64,000 nucleotides of DNA from JAVDCA01 sp963819385 (lineage in GTDB: Bacteria > Pseudomonadota > Alphaproteobacteria > Rhizobiales > Xanthobacteraceae), in NCBI GenBank assembly GCA_963819385.1, contig CAWFVV010000004.1, positions 248,001-312,000 on the forward strand, in the 5' to 3' direction. Position 1 is the first letter of the stretch; every line of letters starts with the position of its first letter. Shown in pieces: positions 17,651-25,436 of this stretch. The translations under genes and the position numbers were made by a program. Under the pieces are notes generated by a model. It made no database searches. It saw only the letters and a list, made by a program, of their open reading frames with translations, and had not been told where the DNA came from.

Positions 17651-18949
17651 GGGCGCTGTGCGCGGGAGACAAGGCATTTGACGCCGGAATATGTAGCTTC
17701 CGCTCTCGCCGAACGCGCCGCCCTCCTCGCCGCGCTCGACGGGCGCCGGGTCGCGCCCGGCCCGGCGGGTGCGCCGCATCGGGCGCGGCGCGACGTGCTG
17801 CCGACCGGACGCAACCTGTTCACCGCCGATCCACGCATGCTGCCGACGCAGACCGCGATGGATCTGGGGCGGCTCGCCGCCGACGAGGTGATCCGCCTCT
17901 ATCTGCAGCAGCATGGCGAGATGCCGCGCGCGCTGGTGATCGACCTGTGGGGCAGCGCGACGCTGCGCACCGGCGGCGAGGAGATCGCGCAGGGGCTCTG
18001 TCTCATGGGCTGCCGGCCGGTGTGGGACGCCGGCACGAGCCGCGTCACCGGCATCGAGGTGCTGCCGACCGCAACGATGGGCCGTCCGCGCGTCGACGTG
18101 ACTTGGCGCATCTCGGGACTGTTTCGCGACCTCTTCCCGGCGCAGATCGCGCTCATCGACGCGGCGACGCGCGCGGTCGCGGCGCGCGACGAGACGGACG
18201 ACGAGAACCCGCTCGCGGCCGTGCACCGCGCCGCGCGCGAGGAAAATCCGGTGCGCATCTTCGGCACGGCGCCCGGCGCCTATGGGGCGGGCATCGAGGA
18301 CCTGATCGGCCGCGACCTCGCGCGCGACGCGATCGGCGAGGCCTATCTCGCGGCCGCCTCGCACAGCTATGCGGGCGCCGACGGCACGGCGGACGCGCTG
18401 CCGGGCGGCTTTGCGGCCCGCGTCGCCACGGCCGACCTGCTGCTGCACGCATCGGACGATCCCGGCCGCGACCTGCTCGAAGGCAACGCTGATGTGAGCC
18501 ACGTCGGCGGCTTCGCGGCCGCCGCGGCGGCACTCGGCCGCGCGCCCGATCTCGTGATGCTCGACGTGACCGACCCGCGCCGCCCGCGCGCGCGGCCGCT
18601 CGGTCATGCGCTCGCCCGTATCGTGCGCGCCCGCGCCGTCAATCCGCGCTTCATCGCCGGCCAGATGCGCCACGGTCCGCGCGGCGCCGCCGAGCTCGCC
18701 GAAACTGTCGACCGGCTGGTCGGCTTCATGGAGACCACCGACGCGGTGCCGGGCGAGCTTCTCGATCTCGTGCACGACGCATACGTCGCAGACCCGGCCG
18801 TGCACGCATTCCTGCTGGCCGAGAACCCGGCCGCCGCGCGCGCCATCGCGGAGCGGCTCGATTACGCGCGCCGGCGCGGCCTGTGGCATCCGCGCCGTAA
18901 CGACATCGACGCCGATCTTGCGGCGCTGCGCGAAGAGGCTCACCCATGA
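17549..18949 (+). CDS. cobN: CobN, cobaltochelatase large subunit, C-terminal part
   Basis: The second half of CobN (466 codons as read from GTG 17549) has a foreign leader of about 43 residues from the palindromic element. CobN-like sequence follows: LAALDGRRVAPGPAGAPHR, DVLPTGRNLFTADPRMLPTQ, LVIDLWGSATLRTGGEEIAQ, then segments ending FIAGQMRHGPRGAAEL. The GTG overlaps the upstream stop as GTGA, a layout that allows reinitiation. A TTG at 17678 with GGGAG upstream would skip most of the foreign leader and is an alternative start. The linker region that usually joins the two halves appears shortened here. Its stop overlaps the cobG start as ATGA. Confidence 0.88.
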   Translation: MRGRLRESLPTMCFAATQRPSPQPSPRESGERERGRCARETRHLTPEYVASALAERAALLAALDGRRVAPGPAGAPHRARRDVLPTGRNLFTADPRMLPTQTAMDLGRLAADEVIRLYLQQHGEMPRALVIDLWGSATLRTGGEEIAQGLCLMGCRPVWDAGTSRVTGIEVLPTATMGRPRVDVTWRISGLFRDLFPAQIALIDAATRAVAARDETDDENPLAAVHRAAREENPVRIFGTAPGAYGAGIEDLIGRDLARDAIGEAYLAAASHSYAGADGTADALPGGFAARVATADLLLHASDDPGRDLLEGNADVSHVGGFAAAAAALGRAPDLVMLDVTDPRRPRARPLGHALARIVRARAVNPRFIAGQMRHGPRGAAELAETVDRLVGFMETTDAVPGELLDLVHDAYVADPAVHAFLLAENPAAARAIAERLDYARRRGLWHPRRNDIDADLAALREEAHP

Positions 18950-20181
18950 CGGCAGCGGCTGGCGCATACGGCCGCCGAGGCGTCTGCCCGGGCCTGTCGA
19001 CCCCGATGCCGACCGGCGACGGCCTGCTGGCGCGGCTGCTGCCGAGCGGGACCATCAGTCTCGACCAGATGACCAGCCTCGCCGCGGCCGCGCTGCGGCA
19101 CGGCAACGGCATTGTTGAAATCACCTCGCGCGGCAGCATCCAGGTGCGTGGGCTGCGCGACGCCACGGCACCGGCTTTCGCGGATGCGGTCGCCGAGCTC
19201 GGCATCGTGGCTCACGCTGGCGTGCCGGTCATCGCCGATCCGCTCGCAGGTCTTGATCGAACCGAACTGATCGATGCCGGCGCGCTGGCGGACGAATTAC
19301 GCGGCGCGCTGGCGGTCGCTTCGCTGGCAGAACATCTCAGCCCGAAAGTATCAGTCGTCATCGACGGTGGCGGCGCGCTGCATCTCGACGCGCTTGCCGC
19401 GGATATCCGTTTGCGCGCCATCGCAACTCCGGACGGTCCACGGCTTCACGTTGCGGCCGGCGGCGACGCGGCAAGCGCGCCGCCGCTTCGAATGGTCGTG
19501 CGAGCCGAAGTCATCGACACCGTCATCAACCTGCTGCGCGAGATCGCGACACACGGTCGCGAGGCGCGAGCGCGCGACGCGATCCGTGCCGCACCCGCGA
19601 GCGCACCGCCGCCGGCACGCGCGCCTGCCGATCCGATCGGGCGGCACCGCCTGCGCCGCAACAAGATGGCCGTTGGTGTCGGATTCCCCCTCGGACACAC
19701 CGATACGGGCGCGTTGAAAAGCCTTATGCGCGCGGCCGGCGCCGCAGGGGCGACCGGCGTGCGGACGGCGCCGGGCCGCGCGCTGCTCGTCATCGGCCTC
19801 ACCCGTCCCGATGCGGACGTGTTCACCGCTGCGGCCCGCCGGCTCGACTTCATCGTCGAGCCGCGCGATCCCCGTCGCCGCCTCATCGCATGCGCCGGAG
19901 CGCCGATCTGCGCGTCTGGCGAGATCGAGGCCCGCGCGCTCGCCCGAGAGGTTGGACGCGAAGCGATGGCGCTCATGAGGCACGACGAGACGATCCATAT
20001 TTCGGGCTGCGCCAAAAGCTGCGCCCACCGGGGCGTCGCGACACTGACGGCGATCGGGCGCGACGGCGCATGTGATCTCTTCGTCGACGGAGCGCCGGCC
20101 GGCTCCTGTAAATCCTGGCAACTGGCTCGGCGGCTCGGACAGATCGTTTTCGACCGTCTTCCGAGATCGGGACATGAGTGA
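18946..20181 (+). CDS. cobG: CobG, precorrin-3B synthase
   Basis: CobG is an oxygen-dependent iron-sulfur monooxygenase that converts precorrin-3A to precorrin-3B, marking the aerobic cobalamin route. The 411-residue protein has the nitrite/sulfite reductase-like repeats. An N-terminal ferredoxin-like half has TPMPTGDGLLARLLPSG and IVEITSRGSIQVRGL. Cluster-binding cysteines are in LIACAGAPICASGE and in IHISGCAKSCAHRG. The start overlaps the cobN stop by four bases, and the end overlaps cobH by eight, so translation is coupled. The presence of CobG rather than CbiD/CbiG fits an aerobic pathway. Confidence 0.93.
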   Translation: MTAAAGAYGRRGVCPGLSTPMPTGDGLLARLLPSGTISLDQMTSLAAAALRHGNGIVEITSRGSIQVRGLRDATAPAFADAVAELGIVAHAGVPVIADPLAGLDRTELIDAGALADELRGALAVASLAEHLSPKVSVVIDGGGALHLDALAADIRLRAIATPDGPRLHVAAGGDAASAPPLRMVVRAEVIDTVINLLREIATHGREARARDAIRAAPASAPPPARAPADPIGRHRLRRNKMAVGVGFPLGHTDTGALKSLMRAAGAAGATGVRTAPGRALLVIGLTRPDADVFTAAARRLDFIVEPRDPRRRLIACAGAPICASGEIEARALAREVGREAMALMRHDETIHISGCAKSCAHRGVATLTAIGRDGACDLFVDGAPAGSCKSWQLARRLGQIVFDRLPRSGHE

Positions 20182-20809
20182 ACCGTACGCCTATCTGCGC
20201 GATGGCGCCGCAATCTACGCGCGCTCGTTCGCGATCATCCGCGCCGAAGCCGACCTGTCGGGCTTCTCGGCCGACGAGGCGGATGTCGTCGTGCGCATGA
20301 TCCATGCGTGCGGGCAGGTCGAGGCCGCCCAGCATATCGCGTTCAGCCCCGGCCTCGTCGCGGCGGCGCGCACCGCGCTGGCGGCCGGCGCGCCCATTCT
20401 GTGCGACGCCGAGATGGTGGCGCACGGCATCACGCGCGCGCGGCTACCGGCACGAAACGAAGTGATCTGCACGCTGCGCGATCCGCGCGCGCCGGCGCTC
20501 GCCCAAACGCTCGGGACTACGCGCTCGGCCGCCGCGCTCGATCTGTGGCACGACAAGCTTGCCGGCAGCGTGGTCGCGATCGGCAATGCGCCGACCGCGC
20601 TGTTTCGCCTGCTCGAGCTCATCGGTGCCGGCGCCGCGAAGCCGGCCGCGATCCTCGGCATCCCGGTCGGCTTCGTCGGCGCCGCCGAATCGAAGGAAGC
20701 GCTCGCCGCCGATCCGCACGGCGTGCCGTGGCTGATCGTGCGCGGCCGCATGGGCGGCAGCGCCATGACGGCCGCCGCCGTCAACGCGCTCGCGAGGAGC
20801 GGCCTATGA
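20174..20809 (+). CDS. cobH: CobH, precorrin-8X methylmutase
   Basis: CobH moves the C11 methyl to C12, giving hydrogenobyrinic acid. The 211-residue protein shows DGAAIYARSFAIIRAEADL at the N-terminus, then VVRMIHACGQVEAAQHIAFS with the catalytic histidine segment. Family segments APILCDAEMVAHGITRARLP, IGNAPTALFRLLELI and GIPVGFVGAAESKEAL follow. The ATG at 20174 lies inside the cobG end. Its stop lies in CTATGAGC, where an ATGA of the type usual in this operon occurs, but the reading that begins there runs into a repeat instead of cobI. Confidence 0.95.
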   Translation: MSEPYAYLRDGAAIYARSFAIIRAEADLSGFSADEADVVVRMIHACGQVEAAQHIAFSPGLVAAARTALAAGAPILCDAEMVAHGITRARLPARNEVICTLRDPRAPALAQTLGTTRSAAALDLWHDKLAGSVVAIGNAPTALFRLLELIGAGAAKPAAILGIPVGFVGAAESKEALAADPHGVPWLIVRGRMGGSAMTAAAVNALARSGL

Positions 20810-20815
20810 GCAAAT

Positions 20816-20985
20816 GGTGCCCCGTGTCCCGGGCGCGGTGCAGCGCGAAGTGCAGCGGAGCGGTGCACCGCAGAGCCGGGACCCATATTGCCGAAACCTA
20901 TGACGCCTCATCGCGTGGGCCCCGGATCAGCGCTGCACCAGCGCGCAAGGGCGCGCCGCTGCAGCGCATCCGGGGAGCGAGTCTT
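20816..20985. repeat. Family E palindromic repeat between cobH and cobI
   Basis: A palindromic repeat with CCCCGTGTCCCGGGCGCGGT at the left and the arms CCCCGGATCAGCGCTGCA / TGCAGCGCATCCGGGG at about 20925-20981. It separates cobH from cobI by 193 bases in an operon where the other junctions overlap or lie close together. It could fold into a long stem in the mRNA and change the level of downstream expression. Confidence 0.7.
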
Positions 20986-21002
20986 GTGATGGACGCTGCG
21001 CC

Positions 21003-21752
21003 ATGACATCGGAACGCGAGACCGGCCGCCTTCTCGGCGTCGGCGTCGGGCCGGGCGACCCCGAGCTGGTGACGCTCAAGGCGCTGCGCGCGATCGAGGA
21101 GGCGGACGTAATCGCACATTTCGCCAAGCAGGGCCGCCCAAGCCATGCACGCGCGATCATCGAGCCGCATCTGCCGCCCGGGGTCGAGGAGCTGGCGCTG
21201 CGCTATCCGGTGACGACCGAGACGCCCAAGGACAAGCCGGCCTATCGCAATGCCATCGCCAAGTTCTACGACGAGGCGGCGGCCACGATCGCGCGGCACC
21301 TTGACGAGGATCTCACCGTCGCGGTGATCGCCGAGGGAGATCCGCTGTTCTACGGCTCCTACATGCACCTGCACGTGCGGCTTAGCGCCCGCTACCCGAC
21401 CGAGATCATCGCCGGCGTCAGCGGCATGGCGGGCTGCTGGGCGGAGGCCGCGACGCCGATCGCGCAGGGCGACGATGTCTTCACGGTGCTGCCCGCGACA
21501 CTGGCGGCGGACGAGCTGGAGCGGCGCCTCGCCGACAGCAACGCCGCCGTGGTGATGAAGCTCGGCCGGCATCTCGCCAAGGTGCGAAAAGCGCTCGCCA
21601 AGACCGGCCAGCTCGGGCGCGCGATCTATGTCGAGCGCGGGACGATGACGGGCTCGACCATGATGCGGCTTGCCGACAAGAAGGACGACCGCGCGCCCTA
21701 TTTCGCGATCGTGCTGGTGCCGGGCTGGGAGACACAAGGAGAAGCCCGATGA
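21003..21752 (+). CDS. cobI: CobI, precorrin-2 C20-methyltransferase
   Basis: This SAM-dependent tetrapyrrole methylase of 249 residues adds the C20 methyl to precorrin-2. The family signature GVGVGPGDPELVTLKALRAI is at about residues 12-31. VAVIAEGDPLFYGSYMHLHV and the glycine-rich IIAGVSGMAGCWAEAATPIA follow, and VVMKLGRHLAKVR near the C-terminus fits CobI/CbiL. It follows a repeat rather than overlapping cobH. The stop overlaps the cobJ start as ATGA, so those two are coupled. Confidence 0.95.
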   Translation: MTSERETGRLLGVGVGPGDPELVTLKALRAIEEADVIAHFAKQGRPSHARAIIEPHLPPGVEELALRYPVTTETPKDKPAYRNAIAKFYDEAAATIARHLDEDLTVAVIAEGDPLFYGSYMHLHVRLSARYPTEIIAGVSGMAGCWAEAATPIAQGDDVFTVLPATLAADELERRLADSNAAVVMKLGRHLAKVRKALAKTGQLGRAIYVERGTMTGSTMMRLADKKDDRAPYFAIVLVPGWETQGEAR

Positions 21753-22510
21753 GCGGCCGCCTCACCGTGGTCGGTCTCGGCGCCGGCGATGCGCGCTGGC
21801 TCACGCCGGAGGCCGCGGCCGCGCTCGCGGAGGCGGAGGCGCTCTACGGCTATGCGGGCTATCTCGATCGCGTGCCGCCGCGCACAGGGCAGAGCCGCCA
21901 TCCGTCCGACAACCGCGAGGAACGCGCGCGCGCGCAGGCCGCGCTCGCGGCGGCCGCCGCCGGCGCGAAGGTCGCGCTGGTCACGGGCGGCGATCCGGGT
22001 GTCTTCGCGATGGCGGCCGCGGTGTGCGAGGCGATCGAGCATGGGCCGGCCGCGTGGCGCGCGCTCGACGTGGCCATGATCCCGGGCGTGACCGCGATGC
22101 TCGCGGTTGCGGCGCGGGTCGGTGCGCCGCTCGGTCATGACTTCTGCGCGCTCTCGCTGTCCGACAATCTCAAGCCGTGGGAGACGATCGAGCACCGGCT
22201 CGACGCGGCGGCCGGCGCCGGCTTCGTCCTCGCGCTCTACAATCCGCTGTCGCGCGCGCGGCCGTGGCAGCTCGGCGCCGCGTTCGAGCGCCTGCGCCGG
22301 CATCTGCCGGGGTCGACGCCGGTCGTGTTCGGACGCGCGGTCGGCCGCACGGACGAACGGGCGATCGTCACGACGCTGGCGGAGGCTGATGCCGCCACTG
22401 CCGACATGGCGACATTGATCATCATCGGCTCGGCGACGACGCGGGTGATCGCGCGCGACGGCCTGGCGCCGCTCGTCTATACGCCGCGCACCGGGGAGCT
22501 CGGCCCATGA
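21749..22510 (+). CDS. cobJ: CobJ, precorrin-3B C17-methyltransferase
   Basis: This 253-residue tetrapyrrole methylase contracts the ring while methylating C17. The start SGRLTVVGLGAGDARWLTPE, the ALYGYAGYLDRV segment, LVTGGDPGVFAMAAAVCEAI and IPGVTAMLAVAARVGAPLGH match CobJ/CbiH. The typical LALYNPLSRARPWQLGAAF segment is also seen. Its last 34 bases overlap the 3' end of cobK on the opposite strand, so the two transcripts are complementary at their ends. Confidence 0.95.
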   Translation: MSGRLTVVGLGAGDARWLTPEAAAALAEAEALYGYAGYLDRVPPRTGQSRHPSDNREERARAQAALAAAAAGAKVALVTGGDPGVFAMAAAVCEAIEHGPAAWRALDVAMIPGVTAMLAVAARVGAPLGHDFCALSLSDNLKPWETIEHRLDAAAGAGFVLALYNPLSRARPWQLGAAFERLRRHLPGSTPVVFGRAVGRTDERAIVTTLAEADAATADMATLIIIGSATTRVIARDGLAPLVYTPRTGELGP

Positions 22511-23247
22511 TCGAGCCATGCGACCGCCTCATCGATCGTTGCGACCGCCGGCACGTCGGGCAGCGCCGGCCGGCGCAGCAGGATCACCTCGGTCCCGAGC
22601 GCGCGCGCGGCCGCGATCTTGCCATAGGCCGCCGCGCCGCCGCTGTTCTTCGACACCACCACGTCGATCGCGTGCGCGGCGAGCAGCGCGCGGTCGTCCT
22701 CCTCACGGAAAGGCCCGCGTGCCCGGATATAGGTTGCATGCGGCACCGCGAGCGGCGGCTCGACCGCATCGACGCTGCGCACCAGATGGCGATGTTGCGG
22801 GGCTGCCTCGAAGGCCGCGATCTCGTTGCGCCCGAGGGCCAGGAAGACGTTGCGCGGCGTCGGCCCCAGCGCATGCACGGCGGCGCGAATGTCGGCGACC
22901 TCGGTCCAGCGATCGCCCGCAACCGCGGTCCACGCCGGACGGCGCAGGGCGAGCAGCGGCACGCCACTTGTCTGCGCGGCGCGTGCCGCATGCTCGGACA
23001 TCGCGGCTGCATAAGGATGTGTGGCGTCGATCAGGCGATCGACCCGCTCGGCTTTGAGATGGTCCGCGAGTCCCTGTGCGCCGCCGAAGCCGCCGATGCG
23101 CAGCGGCACCGGATGCGGAACCGGATTGCTCGTGCGGCCGGCGAGCGACAGCGTGACGTCGAGATCGCGGCGTGGCGCGAGGCGCTCGGCGAGCTGCCGT
23201 GCCTCGGTCGTGCCGCCCAGGATGAGAACCCGCAGAGGACTGGGCAT
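22477..23247 (-). CDS. cobK: CobK, precorrin-6A reductase
   Basis: CobK reduces precorrin-6A with NADPH. The 256-residue product begins at ATG 23247 (MPSPLRVLILGGTTEARQLA). It shows the family motifs RIGGFGGAQGLADHL, DATHPYAAAMSEHAARAA, FLALGRNEIAAFE and VVSKNSGGAAAYGKIAAARA. It is the only gene of this stretch on the minus strand. Its start codon shares CATG at 23245-23248 with the divergent cobL start, and its end overlaps cobJ. Longer minus-strand readings from 23964 are shadows of cobL. Confidence 0.93.
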   Translation of the reverse strand: MPSPLRVLILGGTTEARQLAERLAPRRDLDVTLSLAGRTSNPVPHPVPLRIGGFGGAQGLADHLKAERVDRLIDATHPYAAAMSEHAARAAQTSGVPLLALRRPAWTAVAGDRWTEVADIRAAVHALGPTPRNVFLALGRNEIAAFEAAPQHRHLVRSVDAVEPPLAVPHATYIRARGPFREEDDRALLAAHAIDVVVSKNSGGAAAYGKIAAARALGTEVILLRRPALPDVPAVATIDEAVAWLDHGPSSPVRGV

Positions 23248-24672
23248 GGCGCTTTCTAGCCCGATCCCCGCGACCGCACCACGCCGCTGGCTCGCGATCG
23301 TCGGCATCGGCGAGGACGGCGCCGAGGGCCTGAGCCCGATTGCGCGCAATCTCGTCGGCGACGCCGCGATCGTGTTCGGCGGCAAGCGGCATCTCGCGCT
23401 CGCGGGCGTGCTGATCCGCGGCGAGGCGCGCGCCTGGCCGAGCCCGTTCGAGCGTGGCATTGATGATGTGCTGGCGGCGCGCGGCAAGAACGTCTGCGTG
23501 CTCGCCTCCGGCGATCCGTTCCACCATGGTGTCGGCGCCGTGCTGGCGCGCCGCATCGGTCCCGACGAGATGCTGGTCCTGCCGGCGCCGTCCGCCTTCA
23601 GCCTCGCCGCCGCCCGCCTCGGCTGGTCGCTGGCGGATTGCGCACTCGTTTCGCTGCACGGCCGCGCACTCGACCTCGTTCGCCCGCACCTACAGCCCGG
23701 CGCTTGCGTGCTCGCGCTCACGTCGGACGGCGACGGGCCGGCCGCGCTGGCGAAATTGCTCGCCGAGTCGGCTTCGGCGACACGCGCATCACGGTGCTGG
23801 AAGCGCTCGGCGGGCCGCGCGAACGCATCCGCGTCGCGACCGCCGCGCGCTTCGACCTCGACCCGATCGACCCGCTCAATACGGTTGCGCTGGAGGTGGT
23901 TGCGTCGCCCGGCGCCCGCATCATCGCGCGCGCGGCCGGACTGCCGGACGAGCTGTTCGAGCATGACGGCCAGATCACCAAGCGGGAGATCCGCGCCGCC
24001 ACGCTGTCGGCGCTCGCGCCGCGCCGCGGCGAAACGCTGTGGGACATCGGCGCCGGCGCGGGCTCGGTCGCGATCGAGTGGATGCTCGCCGATCCCTCGA
24101 TGCGGGCCGTCGGGATTGAAGCGCGCGCCGATCGCGCGGCGCGGATCGCGCGCAACGCCGCGGCGCTGGGCGTGCCGGGGTTGCAGGTGATTTCTGGCAT
24201 GGCACTCGATGTACTGGAGGCACAGCCTCTCGCTCCCTCTCCCCGTTCTTACGGGGAGAGGGTTGGGGTGAGGGACGCTGAGGTGCAGCGAAGCACAACG
24301 TCCGTAACAACTCGCGGAGAGACCCCCTCACCCCGACCCTCTCCCCCTGAAGGGGGAGAGGGAGAGCACGCGCCGTGCGCGCCGATGCGCAGGACACCCG
24401 ACGCAATTTTCATCGGCGGGGGCTGTGGCGACGCCCTCCTCGATGCCGCAATCGCGGCGCTGCGCGGCGGCGGGCAACTCGTCGTCAACGCGGTGACGAT
24501 CGAGACCGAGGCGCTGCTGGTCGCGCGGCATGCGGCGCGCGGCGGCACGCTGACGCGCATCGCGATCGAGCGCGCCGAGCCGCTCGGCGGCATGACGGCG
24601 TGGCGGCCGGCGCTGCCGGTGACGCAGTGGTGCTGGATCAAGCCGGAGCCCGGACCGGAGCTCAAGCCGTGA
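23246..24672 (+). pseudogene. cobL: cobL, precorrin-6Y methylase, with a -1 frameshift and an in-frame palindromic element
   Basis: CobL methylates C5 and C15 and decarboxylates precorrin-6Y through fused CbiE and CbiT domains. From ATG 23246 the CbiE part reads clean (WLAIVGIGEDGAEGLSP, VLASGDPFHHGVGAVLARR). Near 23768-23772 a G is missing from a GGG run (GAGTCGGCTTC instead of GAGTCGGGCTTC), and the frame changes. The CbiT part continues with GDTRITVLEALGGPRERIRV, WDIGAGAGSVAIEWMLADP and, after the element, PDAIFIGGGCGDAL. About 45 residues of foreign sequence from a family A element lie in frame between residues VLEAQPLA and RRTPDAIF. The stop overlaps cobM as GTGA. The frameshift may be a sequencing error; the element is not. 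Confidence 0.88.
24231..24366. repeat. Family A palindromic element inside cobL
   Basis: The element has hairpins CCCTCTCCCCG with its complement at 24235-24262, and CCCTCTCCCCC with its complement at 24337-24362. The inner arms GGTTGGGGTGAGGGACGCTG and CCCCCTCACCCCGACC pair as in other family A copies. No stop codon occurs in the cobL frame, so it is translated as a Pro-, Ser- and Gly-rich insert. Confidence 0.88.
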
Positions 24673-25436
24673 CGGTGCATTTCATCGGCGCCGGCCCCGG
24701 CGCGGCCGACCTGATCACGCTGCGCGGGCGCGATCTTCTGGCGCGCTGCCCGGTCTGCCTTTACGCAGGATCGACGGTCGCGCCCGAGCTGCTGGCGCAT
24801 TGCGCGCCGGGTACGCGGCTCGTCGACACCGCACCGATGTCGCTCGACGAGATCGAGGCCGCGTATGTCGCGGCGCATGCGCAGGGGCTCGATGTGGCGC
24901 GGCTGCATTCGGGTGACCTTTCGGTCTACAGCGCGCTCGCCGAGCAGCTGCGCCGGCTGGAACGGCGCGGCATTCCCTACACGCTGACGCCGGGCGTGCC
25001 CGCCTTCGCGGCGGCGGCGGCTGTGCTCGGGCGCGAGCTGACGGTGCCGGAAGTCGCGCAGACCGTGGTGCTGACCCGCGTGCCGGGGCGCGCCTCGAAG
25101 ATGCCGGCCGGCGAGCAGCTCGCCGCCTATGCGGCGACGGGCGCCACGCTTGCGATCCACCTCGCCGTGCATGCGATCGACGAGATCGTCGCGACGCTCA
25201 TGCCGCACTATGGCGCCGACTGCCCGGCCGCCGTGGTGGCGCGCGCCACCTGGCCGGACGAGCGGATCGTGCGCGGTACGCTCGGCGACATCGCGGCGAA
25301 GCTCGCGGCCGCGCCGATCGAGCGCACCGCGCTGGTGCTGGTCGGCCGCGCGCTCGCGGCGGAAGCGTTTCGTGAGAGTGCGCTGTACGACCCGGATTAT
25401 CGGCGCAGGTTTCGCGGCGGCGAGACGGCATCATGA
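24669..25436 (+). CDS. cobM: CobM, precorrin-4 C11-methyltransferase
   Basis: This 255-residue tetrapyrrole methylase starts at a GTG (24669) that overlaps the cobL stop as GTGA. The N-terminus MTVHFIGAGPGAADLITLRG is the family signature. VCLYAGSTVAPELLAHC, the LHSGDLSVYSALAEQLRRL segment, the TLTPGVPAFAAAAAVLGREL segment and TRVPGRASKMPAGE follow. The length and motifs are typical of CobM/CbiF. It is followed by cobB with a four-base ATGA overlap. Confidence 0.95.
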   Translation: MTVHFIGAGPGAADLITLRGRDLLARCPVCLYAGSTVAPELLAHCAPGTRLVDTAPMSLDEIEAAYVAAHAQGLDVARLHSGDLSVYSALAEQLRRLERRGIPYTLTPGVPAFAAAAAVLGRELTVPEVAQTVVLTRVPGRASKMPAGEQLAAYAATGATLAIHLAVHAIDEIVATLMPHYGADCPAAVVARATWPDERIVRGTLGDIAAKLAAAPIERTALVLVGRALAAEAFRESALYDPDYRRRFRGGETAS

